Positions 56,233 to 63,927 of a DNA stretch of 64,000 nt are shown here, piece after piece. Below the pieces are notes generated by a model. It was not told the origin of the DNA, ran no database searches, and worked only from the letters and a program-made list of their open reading frames with translations. The DNA comes from Pseudomonas sp. Q11 (GTDB lineage: Bacteria > Pseudomonadota > Gammaproteobacteria > Pseudomonadales > Pseudomonadaceae): NCBI RefSeq assembly GCF_024494355.1, contig NZ_JAKNQY010000012.1, positions 62,001 to 126,000 on the forward strand, in the 5' to 3' direction. The translations under genes and the position numbers were made by a program. The first letter of the stretch is position 1. Each line of letters opens with the position of its first letter.

Positions 56233-56551
56233 GCAAAATCCAAATTTATGTTATCTGTGTTTGATGACTAGTCAACTAAGTAATAATAAACGATTATTTC
56301 AAACACAACCACCAACAATGTAGAGAAACAAAACCAAAATCAATGTCCACATACAAAGATGATTTAAAGCATTCTCGACCGCCTAGCACTAGTCGCCTCA
56401 GTTGTGGCTAGCGTGTAACAATTAGCCTGTACAGCCGAGAGCACGCCATTCGCCGCAACACTTCAATCCCACCTACTTGAATCAAACAACAAGAAACGCG
56501 CCATTAAGGTGCTTAACAGCTACCACATCATCAGGCCAGGGGAAAGTTCCA
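56233..56551. other. Divergent regulatory region, LysR / AhpD-like copy 2
   Basis: 319 AT-rich bases. Repeated TAG-rich motifs (CCTAGCACTAGTC near 56382, GGCTAGCGT at 56406, ATTAGCCT at 56421) could be promoter or LysR-binding parts. No island element with correct spacing is found. Confidence 0.4.
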
Positions 56552-57118
56552 ATGTCTCGCTTGTCAACAATTCATCCTTCTTCAGCCAAGGGTATTATCT
56601 CAGAAATTTATGCCTCTATAAAAAAAGCATCAGGCATCGTACCCAATGTTTACGCGACTATTGGGACACACTGCCCGAGCGGATTAAAAACGATCCTTGA
56701 GCTCGATAAAGTAATAGAGGAAAGCACGCTAACAGAAATCGAATTAGCCGCAATCAGGCTAAAAGTGAGCACACATTCCAGTTGTGATTACGGCATCGCC
56801 GCACATTCATTCCTAGGGAAATTTGCTGGCTTATCCCAAGCGACGATAACAAACATCAAAACAGCTCAACCAACCCTAAATACGAAGCTGGACTCCCTCA
56901 TTGAGTTCGTTTCCATTTTGATCAACTCGAAAGGAGTGATTAACCCTTCCAGCCTCCAGGATCTTTTGGATGCCGGATATACAGAAAACAACATCATAGA
57001 TATCTGTTTAGTTGTCAGCACTACGACCTTCATCAATTTAGTGAACAGAATCAATAACACCACTATCGATTTTCCTCAATGTGGCTGCGAAAGCGAAGCC
57101 AGGGGAAAAAAATCATAA
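56552..57118 (+). CDS. AhpD-like protein lacking two catalytic residues (copy 2)
   Basis: 188-residue paralogue of the protein at 52334 (shared MSR-STI-PS, ASIK-A-G-VPN-Y-TIGTH, IAAHS, AGL or SGLS, SKGV, NRIN-T-IDFP). The position of the AhpD catalytic Glu is Ala66 and the second active-site Cys is Gly81 (SSCDYGIAAHS), while Cys78 and His85 remain. It therefore cannot use the normal Cys-Cys redox cycle. It may be a one-Cys enzyme, a sensor or a decaying copy; the reading frame is intact. GGGGA lies upstream of the ATG. Divergent from LysR. Confidence 0.78.
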   Translation: MSRLSTIHPSSAKGIISEIYASIKKASGIVPNVYATIGTHCPSGLKTILELDKVIEESTLTEIELAAIRLKVSTHSSCDYGIAAHSFLGKFAGLSQATITNIKTAQPTLNTKLDSLIEFVSILINSKGVINPSSLQDLLDAGYTENNIIDICLVVSTTTFINLVNRINNTTIDFPQCGCESEARGKKS

Positions 57119-57123
57119 AAAGC

Positions 57124-57164
57124 GCACGTTTTTGAAATTGCTCCGCTCTTGACTGAGCTAGCCT
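57124..57164 (+). promoter_or_regulatory. Shared island promoter element, site 9 (araC copy D)
   Basis: GCACGTTTTTGAAA (57124-57137), 19 bases, GCTAGCCT (57157-57164). The best match to consensus. It begins 6 bases after the AhpD-like stop; predicted start near 57171. Confidence 0.8.
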
Positions 57165-57584
57165 ACTCACTCAGCCGAGGGCATTGGCTGTCAACCTTGG
57201 ATGTCGCCACATAGTTGCAAACAGCCAGCTTCTGGTCAGCGGGTTCCACTGATCCGAGGCAGCTTGCATTAGCTCGACGCCGAGGTTGATGTGTGCTTTC
57301 CTGAACGCACCGGAGCTTACAAAACAGACGCAGCGGCAGCGCAAAGGGAGTGCGCATTTACGACGGAGCAAAAAATGAGTCACTTCACTATAGATGTGAA
57401 TCTAAGGTCAAGAAGCCCAATCGTTCAACCCGGGAAGTTAAGGCCAAGCCTTCCGCAGTTCCACTTTTGTATAGCCTTTGTGAACCCTACTGCCGCGCGA
57501 TTAAAGAGCACTTGAATCATCGACCGAAATATATATAAGTACCCCCAACAATAATCAGCGGGACATCTTATAAGAGAGGCTAAT
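57165..57584. other. Long leader or unassigned region before araC copy D
   Basis: About 410 bases follow promoter site 9 before the AraC start codon. Short frames exist on both strands but none has a recognisable domain. The segment 57165-57400 is more GC-rich than its surroundings and may be a remnant of another element. ATG with GAGAGG upstream begins the AraC gene. Confidence 0.4.
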
Positions 57585-58472
57585 ATGGCTACCCTATTCC
57601 TCCCTCATGCCACACCTAATTCCGCCGCAAATCAAACGTATACCATTGTCTGCGCTCGGTCTCTAAAGCAGAAGGGACGCCAGCATTATTCATCGCTCAG
57701 CGGCCAAATGACGATATTAATATTTTTAACGGAAAACGGCGCACTGTCGTTGACCGAAGCCAGTATGTGCAAAGAAGTGGATATAAAATGTGGCACTTGC
57801 ATCGTTCTCGGGGGCGCCGACAACAGCCGAGCGGTCACATGGGAACTGCAGAACAGCTTCGTCGAAATAATGATCGATGAGAATTTTTTACTACGAACGG
57901 TTGAAACATTAAAGCTGAATTTTGCGTGCCTTAAGAATATCGTAGCGCATTATGGACCGGAGTCAGGCTTTGATTGTGTCGCGCGTCGCGTAGTTGAGAA
58001 AATGGGCGAGGGAATCAGTTCCTGCGCGAGCCTTGTCAGGAATGGCTTCCACTGTCCAGCTGCAGCGCGCTTTATTTTGGCAATGCTGCTAAAGGGGCGT
58101 AAAAATCCCGAATTCCACTTTGAGATGGGGTTACCGAAATTACGGTTGCCAGAGCCTAGATTCACCAAGGTCGCTGAATACATCAACCGACGCATTAGCT
58201 CCTCAATTCATGTGGGGGAGCTTGCGAGCATTGCAGCACAAAGTCACTTTCACTTCACCCGCACGTTCAAAGCCAGAACAGGACAATCACCTCACGCGTA
58301 CATTCTGGAACACCGAGTGCGTCGTGCCGAATATATGCTGGCGGAATCAACCTTGGGCTTGGCGCAAATTTCGCAGGAATGCGGATTCAGTTCTCAATCC
58401 CATTTCAGCACTGCATTCAAACAGCATATCGGTATTACACCAGGACAATACAGGGATCTTTGGCTCTGCTAA
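57585..58472 (+). CDS. AraC-family regulator (copy D), candidate island activator
   Basis: 295-residue paralogue of copy B. The N-terminal part shares GQMTILIFLTENGALSL, GTCIVLGGADNSRAVTWE and HYGPESGFDCVARRVVEKMG; the two helix-turn-helix motifs (VGELASIAAQSHFHFTRTFKARTGQSPHAYILEHRVRRAEYML and LAQISQECGFSSQSHFSTAFKQHIGITPGQYRDL) are highly similar, so both probably bind the same site. It is rich in cysteine (seven or more), unlike copy B, which could give redox sensitivity. It lies downstream of the best island element, suggesting autoregulation. Confidence 0.85.
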   Translation: MATLFLPHATPNSAANQTYTIVCARSLKQKGRQHYSSLSGQMTILIFLTENGALSLTEASMCKEVDIKCGTCIVLGGADNSRAVTWELQNSFVEIMIDENFLLRTVETLKLNFACLKNIVAHYGPESGFDCVARRVVEKMGEGISSCASLVRNGFHCPAAARFILAMLLKGRKNPEFHFEMGLPKLRLPEPRFTKVAEYINRRISSSIHVGELASIAAQSHFHFTRTFKARTGQSPHAYILEHRVRRAEYMLAESTLGLAQISQECGFSSQSHFSTAFKQHIGITPGQYRDLWLC

Positions 58473-58504
58473 TTCATGGCAACCAATAGTTTTACAGTAG
58501 AAGC

Positions 58505-58545
58505 GCATGATTCTGAAACCACGAAAGGTCATGTCCAACTATAAT
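58505..58545 (+). promoter_or_regulatory. Shared island promoter element, site 10 (P460-2)
   Basis: GCATGATTCTGAAA (58505-58518), 19 bases, ACTATAAT (58538-58545), which contains a perfect TATAAT. Predicted start near 58552. Confidence 0.75.
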
Positions 58546-58632
58546 CTATAAGACCTCACTTTTGGGGCTAGAAAGAGCAATGCGGTATTCTCAGAACCTC
58601 ATGAAGCTTTAATTCCAAAGCAGGTTATTAAA

Positions 58633-59259
58633 ATGAACGCCAATCTCAAAAATCTCGTCGTGTTTACGATGCTACTAATCTCCTCGCTCCCAGCGCTATC
58701 AAAAGCGGCCTCGTCCCCGCCACCGACCAGTGGGGCCCCGCCTACCTATTCACAGACGTTCAAAAAATATGTGGATGAGAATGGAAACATAAAGGTACCG
58801 AAGGACTATAGGACGGAGTTTGTATTTCTGGGCTCCTTCGCCGTGCCTGGCGGGGATTCATTAGGGGGATTAAAAGAGCTTCATCAAGTGTACGTCGATC
58901 GAGATTCGATTGACTACTATCGAGCCCATGGACAATTTCCTGATGGCGCTATGCTAATTAAAGAGTTGCAAGGCACCGCCGCCGCTGACCTGACAACTGG
59001 TCACGCGTCATTTTGGGCTCAGGGGCTAGGCTGGTTTGTGATGATCAAGGACACCAAAGGCCGCTATGAGAAAAGTGGGATATGGACCGACGGATGGGGA
59101 TGGGCTTTAATTGCTGAAGGCGCCCCGTCTGTTACCACAAACAAAGATACAAGCACCTGCATCGCTTGCCATACTCCTGTGAAGAAAACTGACTGGGTAC
59201 ACGTTTGGGGATACCCTCTTCTCGATGCACGCGAGAAAATCTCAACGCTCAACAACTAA
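58633..59259 (+). CDS. Cytochrome P460 family protein, c-haem (copy 2)
   Basis: 208-residue exported haem protein related to the one at 48370. Signal peptide ends near SKAA, followed by a Pro/Ser/Thr-rich linker. The P460-type segment FPDGAMLIKELQ has Lys110 where copy 1 has Lys103, and the haem c motif is CIACH (Cys176, Cys179, His180). Other shared points are KDYR..FVFLG, ELHQVYVD and the Trp-rich GWGWALIAEG. Substrate unknown; NO or hydroxylamine chemistry is the family precedent. Its promoter has an island element with a perfect -10. Confidence 0.8.
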   Translation: MNANLKNLVVFTMLLISSLPALSKAASSPPPTSGAPPTYSQTFKKYVDENGNIKVPKDYRTEFVFLGSFAVPGGDSLGGLKELHQVYVDRDSIDYYRAHGQFPDGAMLIKELQGTAAADLTTGHASFWAQGLGWFVMIKDTKGRYEKSGIWTDGWGWALIAEGAPSVTTNKDTSTCIACHTPVKKTDWVHVWGYPLLDAREKISTLNN

Positions 59260-59605
59260 CGCCCAAGGGGTCGCCATTCGCAAAGAGTTAAATTAATGAG
59301 CTTAGCAAAGTGGACCGGAGGCAACATCGGCTTTTCATTAGGAAAATGCCGAAGGTAGAGAGTATCAAAGCAGCCTGCTGACCCTATACTATGCTGCCAA
59401 TTCATGAGTAAATTGCTCTTTTATAGAGCACCCGATGAGGCACTGGCGTAACCGCTGCCATTTAACCCAGAAGTCTGGATAAAGGGCAGCGGTGTTGCGC
59501 CCTTGCAACTAGATAACGGCATCGTCCGATAAAGTCGCCCGAACACATTGATTTTGCTCATCATCCAACTCAAACAGAATCCCCACGTGATCAGGATCGA
59601 CGCGA
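59260..59605. other. Intergenic region with inverted repeats
   Basis: 346 bases between P460-2 and the YeeE-like gene. A hairpin TCGGC-TTTTC/GAAAA-GCCGA lies at 59327-59352, and a larger imperfect inverted repeat built on ACCGCTGCC (59451-59459) and GGCAGCGGT (59485-59493) spans 59445-59501 with an inner CCAGA/TCTGG stem. No gene seen. Confidence 0.45.
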
Positions 59606-60586
59606 TTGCCATACTCGCTTAATCTAATAATTATAAGTGCGGCCCTTGCTTTCATCATGGGCTTTGCCATAAGACGTGGTAGCATTTGTGCAGTAGCAGC
59701 AGTCAATCATTGGATAAACCATAATCATAGCGTCCATATTCGTGCGTTCATCACCGCTGCCTCATGGGCGGGAATTGTTCTCCTACCTAGCGCTTGGCTT
59801 TTTCCAGGCGTAGTAAACCTTTCACCATCTTACCTTCCTTCTGAAGTTACCGTCATTGCCGGAGCACTATTCGGCTTGGGTGCTTTCCTCAACAGTGCTT
59901 GCGTGTTCGGCACTATTGCCCACCTTGCAAATGGAGAGATGGATTATACTGGAACGTTGATTGGAATGTTCATAGGTGCTCTATTGAGTTCTCTTGTTAC
60001 ACTCCACCCAGACAGTCTTCATTTAATTAATCTAGCGACACCCAGTGTATTATCCATCTGCATTTGGGCCACTTTTATCATAATCGCTTTTCGTGACATC
60101 GATTTTAAATATTGCGTTATAGCACCTGATAACATAAACGTTCCTCATACAGGTATATGGAGCCCTTGTTTTTCAATGTTCGTGATAGGGACGTCTGGTG
60201 GACTGCTCCATGCGACCATCGGTAACTGGGGATATCTGACGATGCTTTCCCATAGCGCAACTGCACTTCTCAACCCATCTATAGCCGCTATCCCCCTCCA
60301 AGTCTTTACAGCCACTGGAGCACTCATCTGTGGCGCAATCGTCGCCGCAAGAAAGACGCGTAGATTAAAGTTTCGTAAACTAAGAATTTTGCCATTTTCT
60401 CGAAAACTGGTTGGAGGTTCGTTAATGAGCTTTTCCGCAGCGATCATCCCTGGTGGCAACGAGACGTTATTATTGCATGGTATCCCGTCGCTTGCCCCAC
60501 ATGCCATTATCGCTTATGGGGTAATGCTTGTTGTATTAGCCGGGCTATTTAAATTTAACCAAAAAGCTTACGCACGTTCTGAATAA
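59606..60586 (+). CDS. YeeE/YedE-family (TsuA-like) transporter
   Basis: 326-residue inner-membrane protein with about nine hydrophobic segments. Two inverted-repeat half-motifs with conserved cysteines mark the sulfur-transport family: IMGFAIRRGSICAVAAVNHW and GLGAFLNSACVFGTIAHLANGEMDYTGTLIGM, and a later GTSGGLLHATIGNWGYL and IPGGNETLLLHGIP. TsuA-type proteins take up thiosulfate through cysteine relays; others are linked to sulfur or selenium metabolism. No partner TsuB/TusA-like gene is seen. It follows P460-2, 346 bases away, with no island element of its own. Confidence 0.7.
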   Translation: MPYSLNLIIISAALAFIMGFAIRRGSICAVAAVNHWINHNHSVHIRAFITAASWAGIVLLPSAWLFPGVVNLSPSYLPSEVTVIAGALFGLGAFLNSACVFGTIAHLANGEMDYTGTLIGMFIGALLSSLVTLHPDSLHLINLATPSVLSICIWATFIIIAFRDIDFKYCVIAPDNINVPHTGIWSPCFSMFVIGTSGGLLHATIGNWGYLTMLSHSATALLNPSIAAIPLQVFTATGALICGAIVAARKTRRLKFRKLRILPFSRKLVGGSLMSFSAAIIPGGNETLLLHGIPSLAPHAIIAYGVMLVVLAGLFKFNQKAYARSE

Positions 60587-60808
60587 GACACTTCTAATCT
60601 GCCTAAGTATACTCGGCAGCCTAGAACAATAATGGCGCCGTTGAAATTTTCGGCTCAAGCAATAGAAACGTACCAAACGGAAAGCTCTGGTTGATCATTA
60701 TCATATTTTTTGATGACGATACGAGCGCACAGCGTGCATAACGGCAAGTTAGTCAACTTCGGCCACACCGACAATATCAATTAGCCTAGCTGACGAACGG
60801 TATAAATG
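60587..60808. other. Intergenic region before the chemoreceptor
   Basis: First half of a 443-base gap between the YeeE-like gene and the chemoreceptor. Nothing is recognised until the island element at 60809; after that runs a leader of about 175 bases. Confidence 0.5.
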
Positions 60809-60849
60809 GCATTTTTTTGAAAGAGCCACATCAACTCTTGCGCTATCCT
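60809..60849 (+). promoter_or_regulatory. Shared island promoter element, site 11 (chemoreceptor)
   Basis: GCATTTTTTTGAAA (60809-60822), 19 bases, GCTATCCT (60842-60849). Predicted start near 60856. Confidence 0.75.
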
Positions 60850-61029
60850 CTCACTCGCACAACAACTAATCAACAGCCCGCAAGATCCGAATCTGGACAC
60901 CTAAGCTTGTGGCTCCACTCTTTCGCTTGGTGTTTTTTTGGCGAACCCATTGTTTCACAACCTTTTATTGTTTCGCTCGCCCCTACCTAGTCCCATTCAG
61001 TATTTATTGATCCTGCAAGGAGAGCCAGT

Positions 61030-62745
61030 TTGTCTATTCAACGTCTTTTCACACTAATTTTTAGCGCCATTATTGTTACCACGGCGATACTCAGTTTGCT
61101 TGTAGTGTCAATGATTCATAATCAGCGAAACCTCAGCGAACGCGAGGAAAATCGCTACCAGTCCTACTTGCTCGCGGATGAGCTACGTCAGGGCTCTGAT
61201 GATTTAAGTCGTATGGCTCGAACCTATGCAGTCACTGGAGAGAGCCGCTACGCCAGGCTGTACCAACAGATTTTGTCCATTCGGAACGGCCAGGAACCTC
61301 GGCCTTCTAATTACAGTTATCCATACATCGATTTCCTCGCGGCCGGTCAAAAGGCTGGTGGCGAACTCGGTCCTTCTGTTCCGTTATTAGAGTTAATGCG
61401 TCGTCAGGGAATGAGCGAAGCAGAACTGGCTAAGCTTGAAGAGGCTGAGCATGCGTCAAATGAATTAGTTAACCTTGAATCTCAGGCAATGGACATCGCC
61501 TCGGGGGCGAACGGCACACTACCTGATCTGAGTGCATCTACTCATTTAGTCTATAGCCCCCGTTACGACGCAGAAAAGGCTCGCATTATGGCGCCGGTTA
61601 AAGATTTTTTCGTCCTGCTCGACAAGCGGACTCAACTTGAAGTAGATGACTTACGATCTGCTGGCTCTATCCACATGGGTGCGGTGAGCCTGATGGTCCT
61701 CTTACTGATAGTCATTGCGGTAATCGGCATCATCACTATACGACGCAGGGTTGGCGGCGCTCTTTTGCGTCTCTCTGGTGACGCTATGCGGGTTGCCGAG
61801 GGGGATCTCAATACCCGCTTGGATGCTCGCAGCACTGGGGAATTCGGGGTTCTATCTCATGCATTCGGGCAGATGGTTGCCAGGCTACGCGAAGTGGTAC
61901 ACAACGTGGTGCATTCGAGCCGCCAACTTAGCGTCTCTGCGGAACAACTGACCAGCACCACCCGAAGCACATTGGAAAATATCAAACAGCAAGAGCTGCA
62001 CACTGCGGAGGTTGCAACAGCTATTACGCAAATGGCGGCCACTGTGCAGGACGTCGCGCGCCACTCGGCCCAAACAGCTGAAGCGGCCCATAAAGCTGAC
62101 AGGTCAGCCGCGAGCGGTCGTGAAGTAGTTGAGCAAATGATGTCAACTATCCAGCAGCTGTCTGGTGATATCGGCAAAGCCGCTGAGGTGGTTCAGGCCC
62201 TGGCGGCGGACACTTCTAGTATCGGCAGTATCCTTGATGTGATTCGCAGTATTGCCGACCAGACCAATTTGTTAGCACTCAACGCCGCTATCGAAGCTGC
62301 AAGGGCTGGAGAGCAAGGCCGAGGTTTTGCCGTAGTGGCAGATGAAGTGCGTAATCTCGCGAAACGCACTCAGGATTCGACTCAGGAAATTCAGGATATG
62401 ATCTTGCGTTTACAAGAGGGCGCAAAACAAGCAGTAGACGTTATGGATCAGAGTCGTAGCCAAGCTGAGGCTGGCTCCCGCCAAGCTGACAATGCCGGGC
62501 ATGCTCTTGAAAGCATCACTCACGCAAATCGAGTGATCAGTGACATGGCTGTCCAGATTGCCAGCGCAGCTGAAGAGCAAGCTGTGGTTGCTCACGACAT
62601 AAGTCAACGAATAGAACAAATTCGAGAGCTTGCCAGCCATAACGCCGCAGGCTCCGATCAAGTTAGCATTGCCAGTGAAGGAGTCGCTCGTCTTGCTGAA
62701 GGCCTAAATGCCCAAGTAGGCCATTTCAATCTCGGACATGCATAG
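61030..62745 (+). CDS. Methyl-accepting chemotaxis protein
   Basis: 571-residue chemoreceptor starting with TTG at 61030 (AAGGAG 8 bases upstream). Order: membrane segment (about 5-27), periplasmic sensor (30-215; [47 protein letters not shown]), membrane segment (about 216-236), HAMP, and a cytoplasmic signalling domain with the hairpin tip [38 protein letters not shown]. There is no CheR-binding pentapeptide at the C-terminus. The sensor type is helical and I cannot assign a ligand. Its promoter carries the island element, so a taxis response is part of the same regulon. Confidence 0.9.
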   Translation: MSIQRLFTLIFSAIIVTTAILSLLVVSMIHNQRNLSEREENRYQSYLLADELRQGSDDLSRMARTYAVTGESRYARLYQQILSIRNGQEPRPSNYSYPYIDFLAAGQKAGGELGPSVPLLELMRRQGMSEAELAKLEEAEHASNELVNLESQAMDIASGANGTLPDLSASTHLVYSPRYDAEKARIMAPVKDFFVLLDKRTQLEVDDLRSAGSIHMGAVSLMVLLLIVIAVIGIITIRRRVGGALLRLSGDAMRVAEGDLNTRLDARSTGEFGVLSHAFGQMVARLREVVHNVVHSSRQLSVSAEQLTSTTRSTLENIKQQELHTAEVATAITQMAATVQDVARHSAQTAEAAHKADRSAASGREVVEQMMSTIQQLSGDIGKAAEVVQALAADTSSIGSILDVIRSIADQTNLLALNAAIEAARAGEQGRGFAVVADEVRNLAKRTQDSTQEIQDMILRLQEGAKQAVDVMDQSRSQAEAGSRQADNAGHALESITHANRVISDMAVQIASAAEEQAVVAHDISQRIEQIRELASHNAAGSDQVSIASEGVARLAEGLNAQVGHFNLGHA

Positions 62746-62749
62746 CCTT

Positions 62750-63043
62750 TTAAACAAAAGTGGCACGTGAAATACCACAAAACCCGACCAGATCCGGCTG
62801 CCTCCAAGGGCGTGCCGGATCGCAAACACCGGACAGTCTCGTAGGGCGGGCTGCCAAGGTCGCTGGCGACGACAGTGCAGTCGCGTATTCTGGCGAAGCA
62901 TGTGGCAGGGGGGCAGAGGCAAAGTCCCGGCGGCCGATACGTGCACCGCGCGTGACCTCAAGGAGCTTTTTTACGATCGCTGCCGAAAGCTGGCGACTGT
63001 GGGATTCTGGAGGCGAGCTGCAATCAATATGGAGGATGTTCAT
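62750..63043 (-). pseudogene. Truncated FMN-dependent NADH-azoreductase (azoR-like)
   Basis: The first 65 or so residues (MNILHIDCSSPPESHSRQLSAAIV, RRDFASAPLPHASPEYATALSSPATLA) are the N-terminus of an AzoR-type flavodoxin-fold reductase. After that the frame continues with unrelated residues and stops at 62750, beside the end of the chemoreceptor gene. The normal protein has about 200 residues, so two thirds are missing. Neither other frame resumes the family sequence, so this is a truncation at a junction, not a simple frameshift. The GC-rich remnant marks the island edge. Confidence 0.75.
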
Positions 63044-63381
63044 GCGAACGATCCCCATGACTTTACGCAGTCGATCACGACTGTCCTCATAATTGACTCT
63101 CCTCGTTCAATCGCCGTCATGTCGAGCCCTTGCCGCACCGCCGGACGCGCATTGGGCGTCGGCAGGGAAAAGAGTTACAGGCGATCCGGGTACTGCACCG
63201 GTCAGTGTGTGGAATCGAATGATCGAATGCCACGTTCTTGCCCTAACTTGTCGACACAATATGAAAAGTCCAGACACGCCTCCAAGAATGTCTTCGGGGT
63301 GTATCTGGACTTTCACGTTACGTTCGCATCACATCAAACCTCAACGCACTATCGCAGACGGTCGATGTGACTGAACAGCGT
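63044..63381. other. Intergenic region, GC-rich, with an inverted repeat
   Basis: 338 bases between the azoR remnant and the AhpD-like gene. Arms AAAGTCCAGA (63265-63274) and TCTGGACTTT (63304-63313), with further imperfect pairing inward, form a hairpin followed on the minus strand by four Ts; it may terminate the ahpD-like transcript. No gene is recognised. Confidence 0.5.
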
Positions 63382-63927
63382 TCAGATCGAGCCAGCTGGA
63401 GGAACGGCCGGAAAGTCCTTCTCGGGATCGAACACGTTATTGAAAAAGTTCGTAAGGGAGTACATAGCCACCAGCGCGACGATCTCCATGACATTCGCAT
63501 CCGTGTAGCCCGCATCACGGACGGCTTTCAAATCAGCGTCACTGACTTTGCCGCGAGTCTCGATGACTTTTTGCGCGAACTGGAGCACCGCGTCGCGCTT
63601 CGGGTCAGTGGCACGCCCCTTCCGAGCAAGAATAATTTCATCGGCCGGCAGCTTGGCCATATGCTCTGCTGTGAAGCTGTGAACCGTCAGGCAATAGTCG
63701 CAACCATTCGCTTCGGAGACGGCGAGGCCAATACTGTCACGCGTCTTCACGTCAAGCGCCTTACTCAAGGAACCTAGCAAAGTAGCCCATGAATTGAACG
63801 CGATTGGACTTTGCGCGAAAGCCATCATCATATTTGGAGTGAACCCGATGTTCTTGGTGAACGCATCGAGAGTAGGTTTTGAATCGGCCGGCACTTGTTC
63901 CGGCTTCAGTACTGCACATCGAGGCAT
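63382..63927 (-). CDS. AhpD-like / carboxymuconolactone decarboxylase family protein (copy 3)
   Basis: 181-residue protein with the AhpD-type active site NGCDYCLTVHSF: Cys76, Cys79 and His83; the acidic residue 12 before the first Cys is Asp64 instead of Glu. It contains ARKGRATDPKRDAVLQFAQKVIETRGKVSDADLKAVRDAGYTDANVMEIVALVA, typical of the uncharacterised-peroxidase-related subgroup, and is only distantly related to copies 1 and 2. Its GC-rich codons resemble the core genome. It lies upstream of the azoR remnant on the same strand, a pairing often seen in proteobacteria. Confidence 0.82.
   Translation of the reverse strand: MPRCAVLKPEQVPADSKPTLDAFTKNIGFTPNMMMAFAQSPIAFNSWATLLGSLSKALDVKTRDSIGLAVSEANGCDYCLTVHSFTAEHMAKLPADEIILARKGRATDPKRDAVLQFAQKVIETRGKVSDADLKAVRDAGYTDANVMEIVALVAMYSLTNFFNNVFDPEKDFPAVPPAGSI

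Noticed and set aside
56360..56430. Island promoter element before AhpD-like copy 2
   Set aside because: GCTAGCGT and ATTAGCCT occur but there is no TGAAA-type box at the required distance.
57171..57515. Small protein genes in the araC copy D leader
   Set aside because: Several overlapping short frames on both strands, none with a good ribosome site, domain or typical composition.
59445..59501. Integron attC site
   Set aside because: The arms contain AAC/GTT but not the GTTRRRY/RYYYAAC core sites, and there is no integrase or cassette array.
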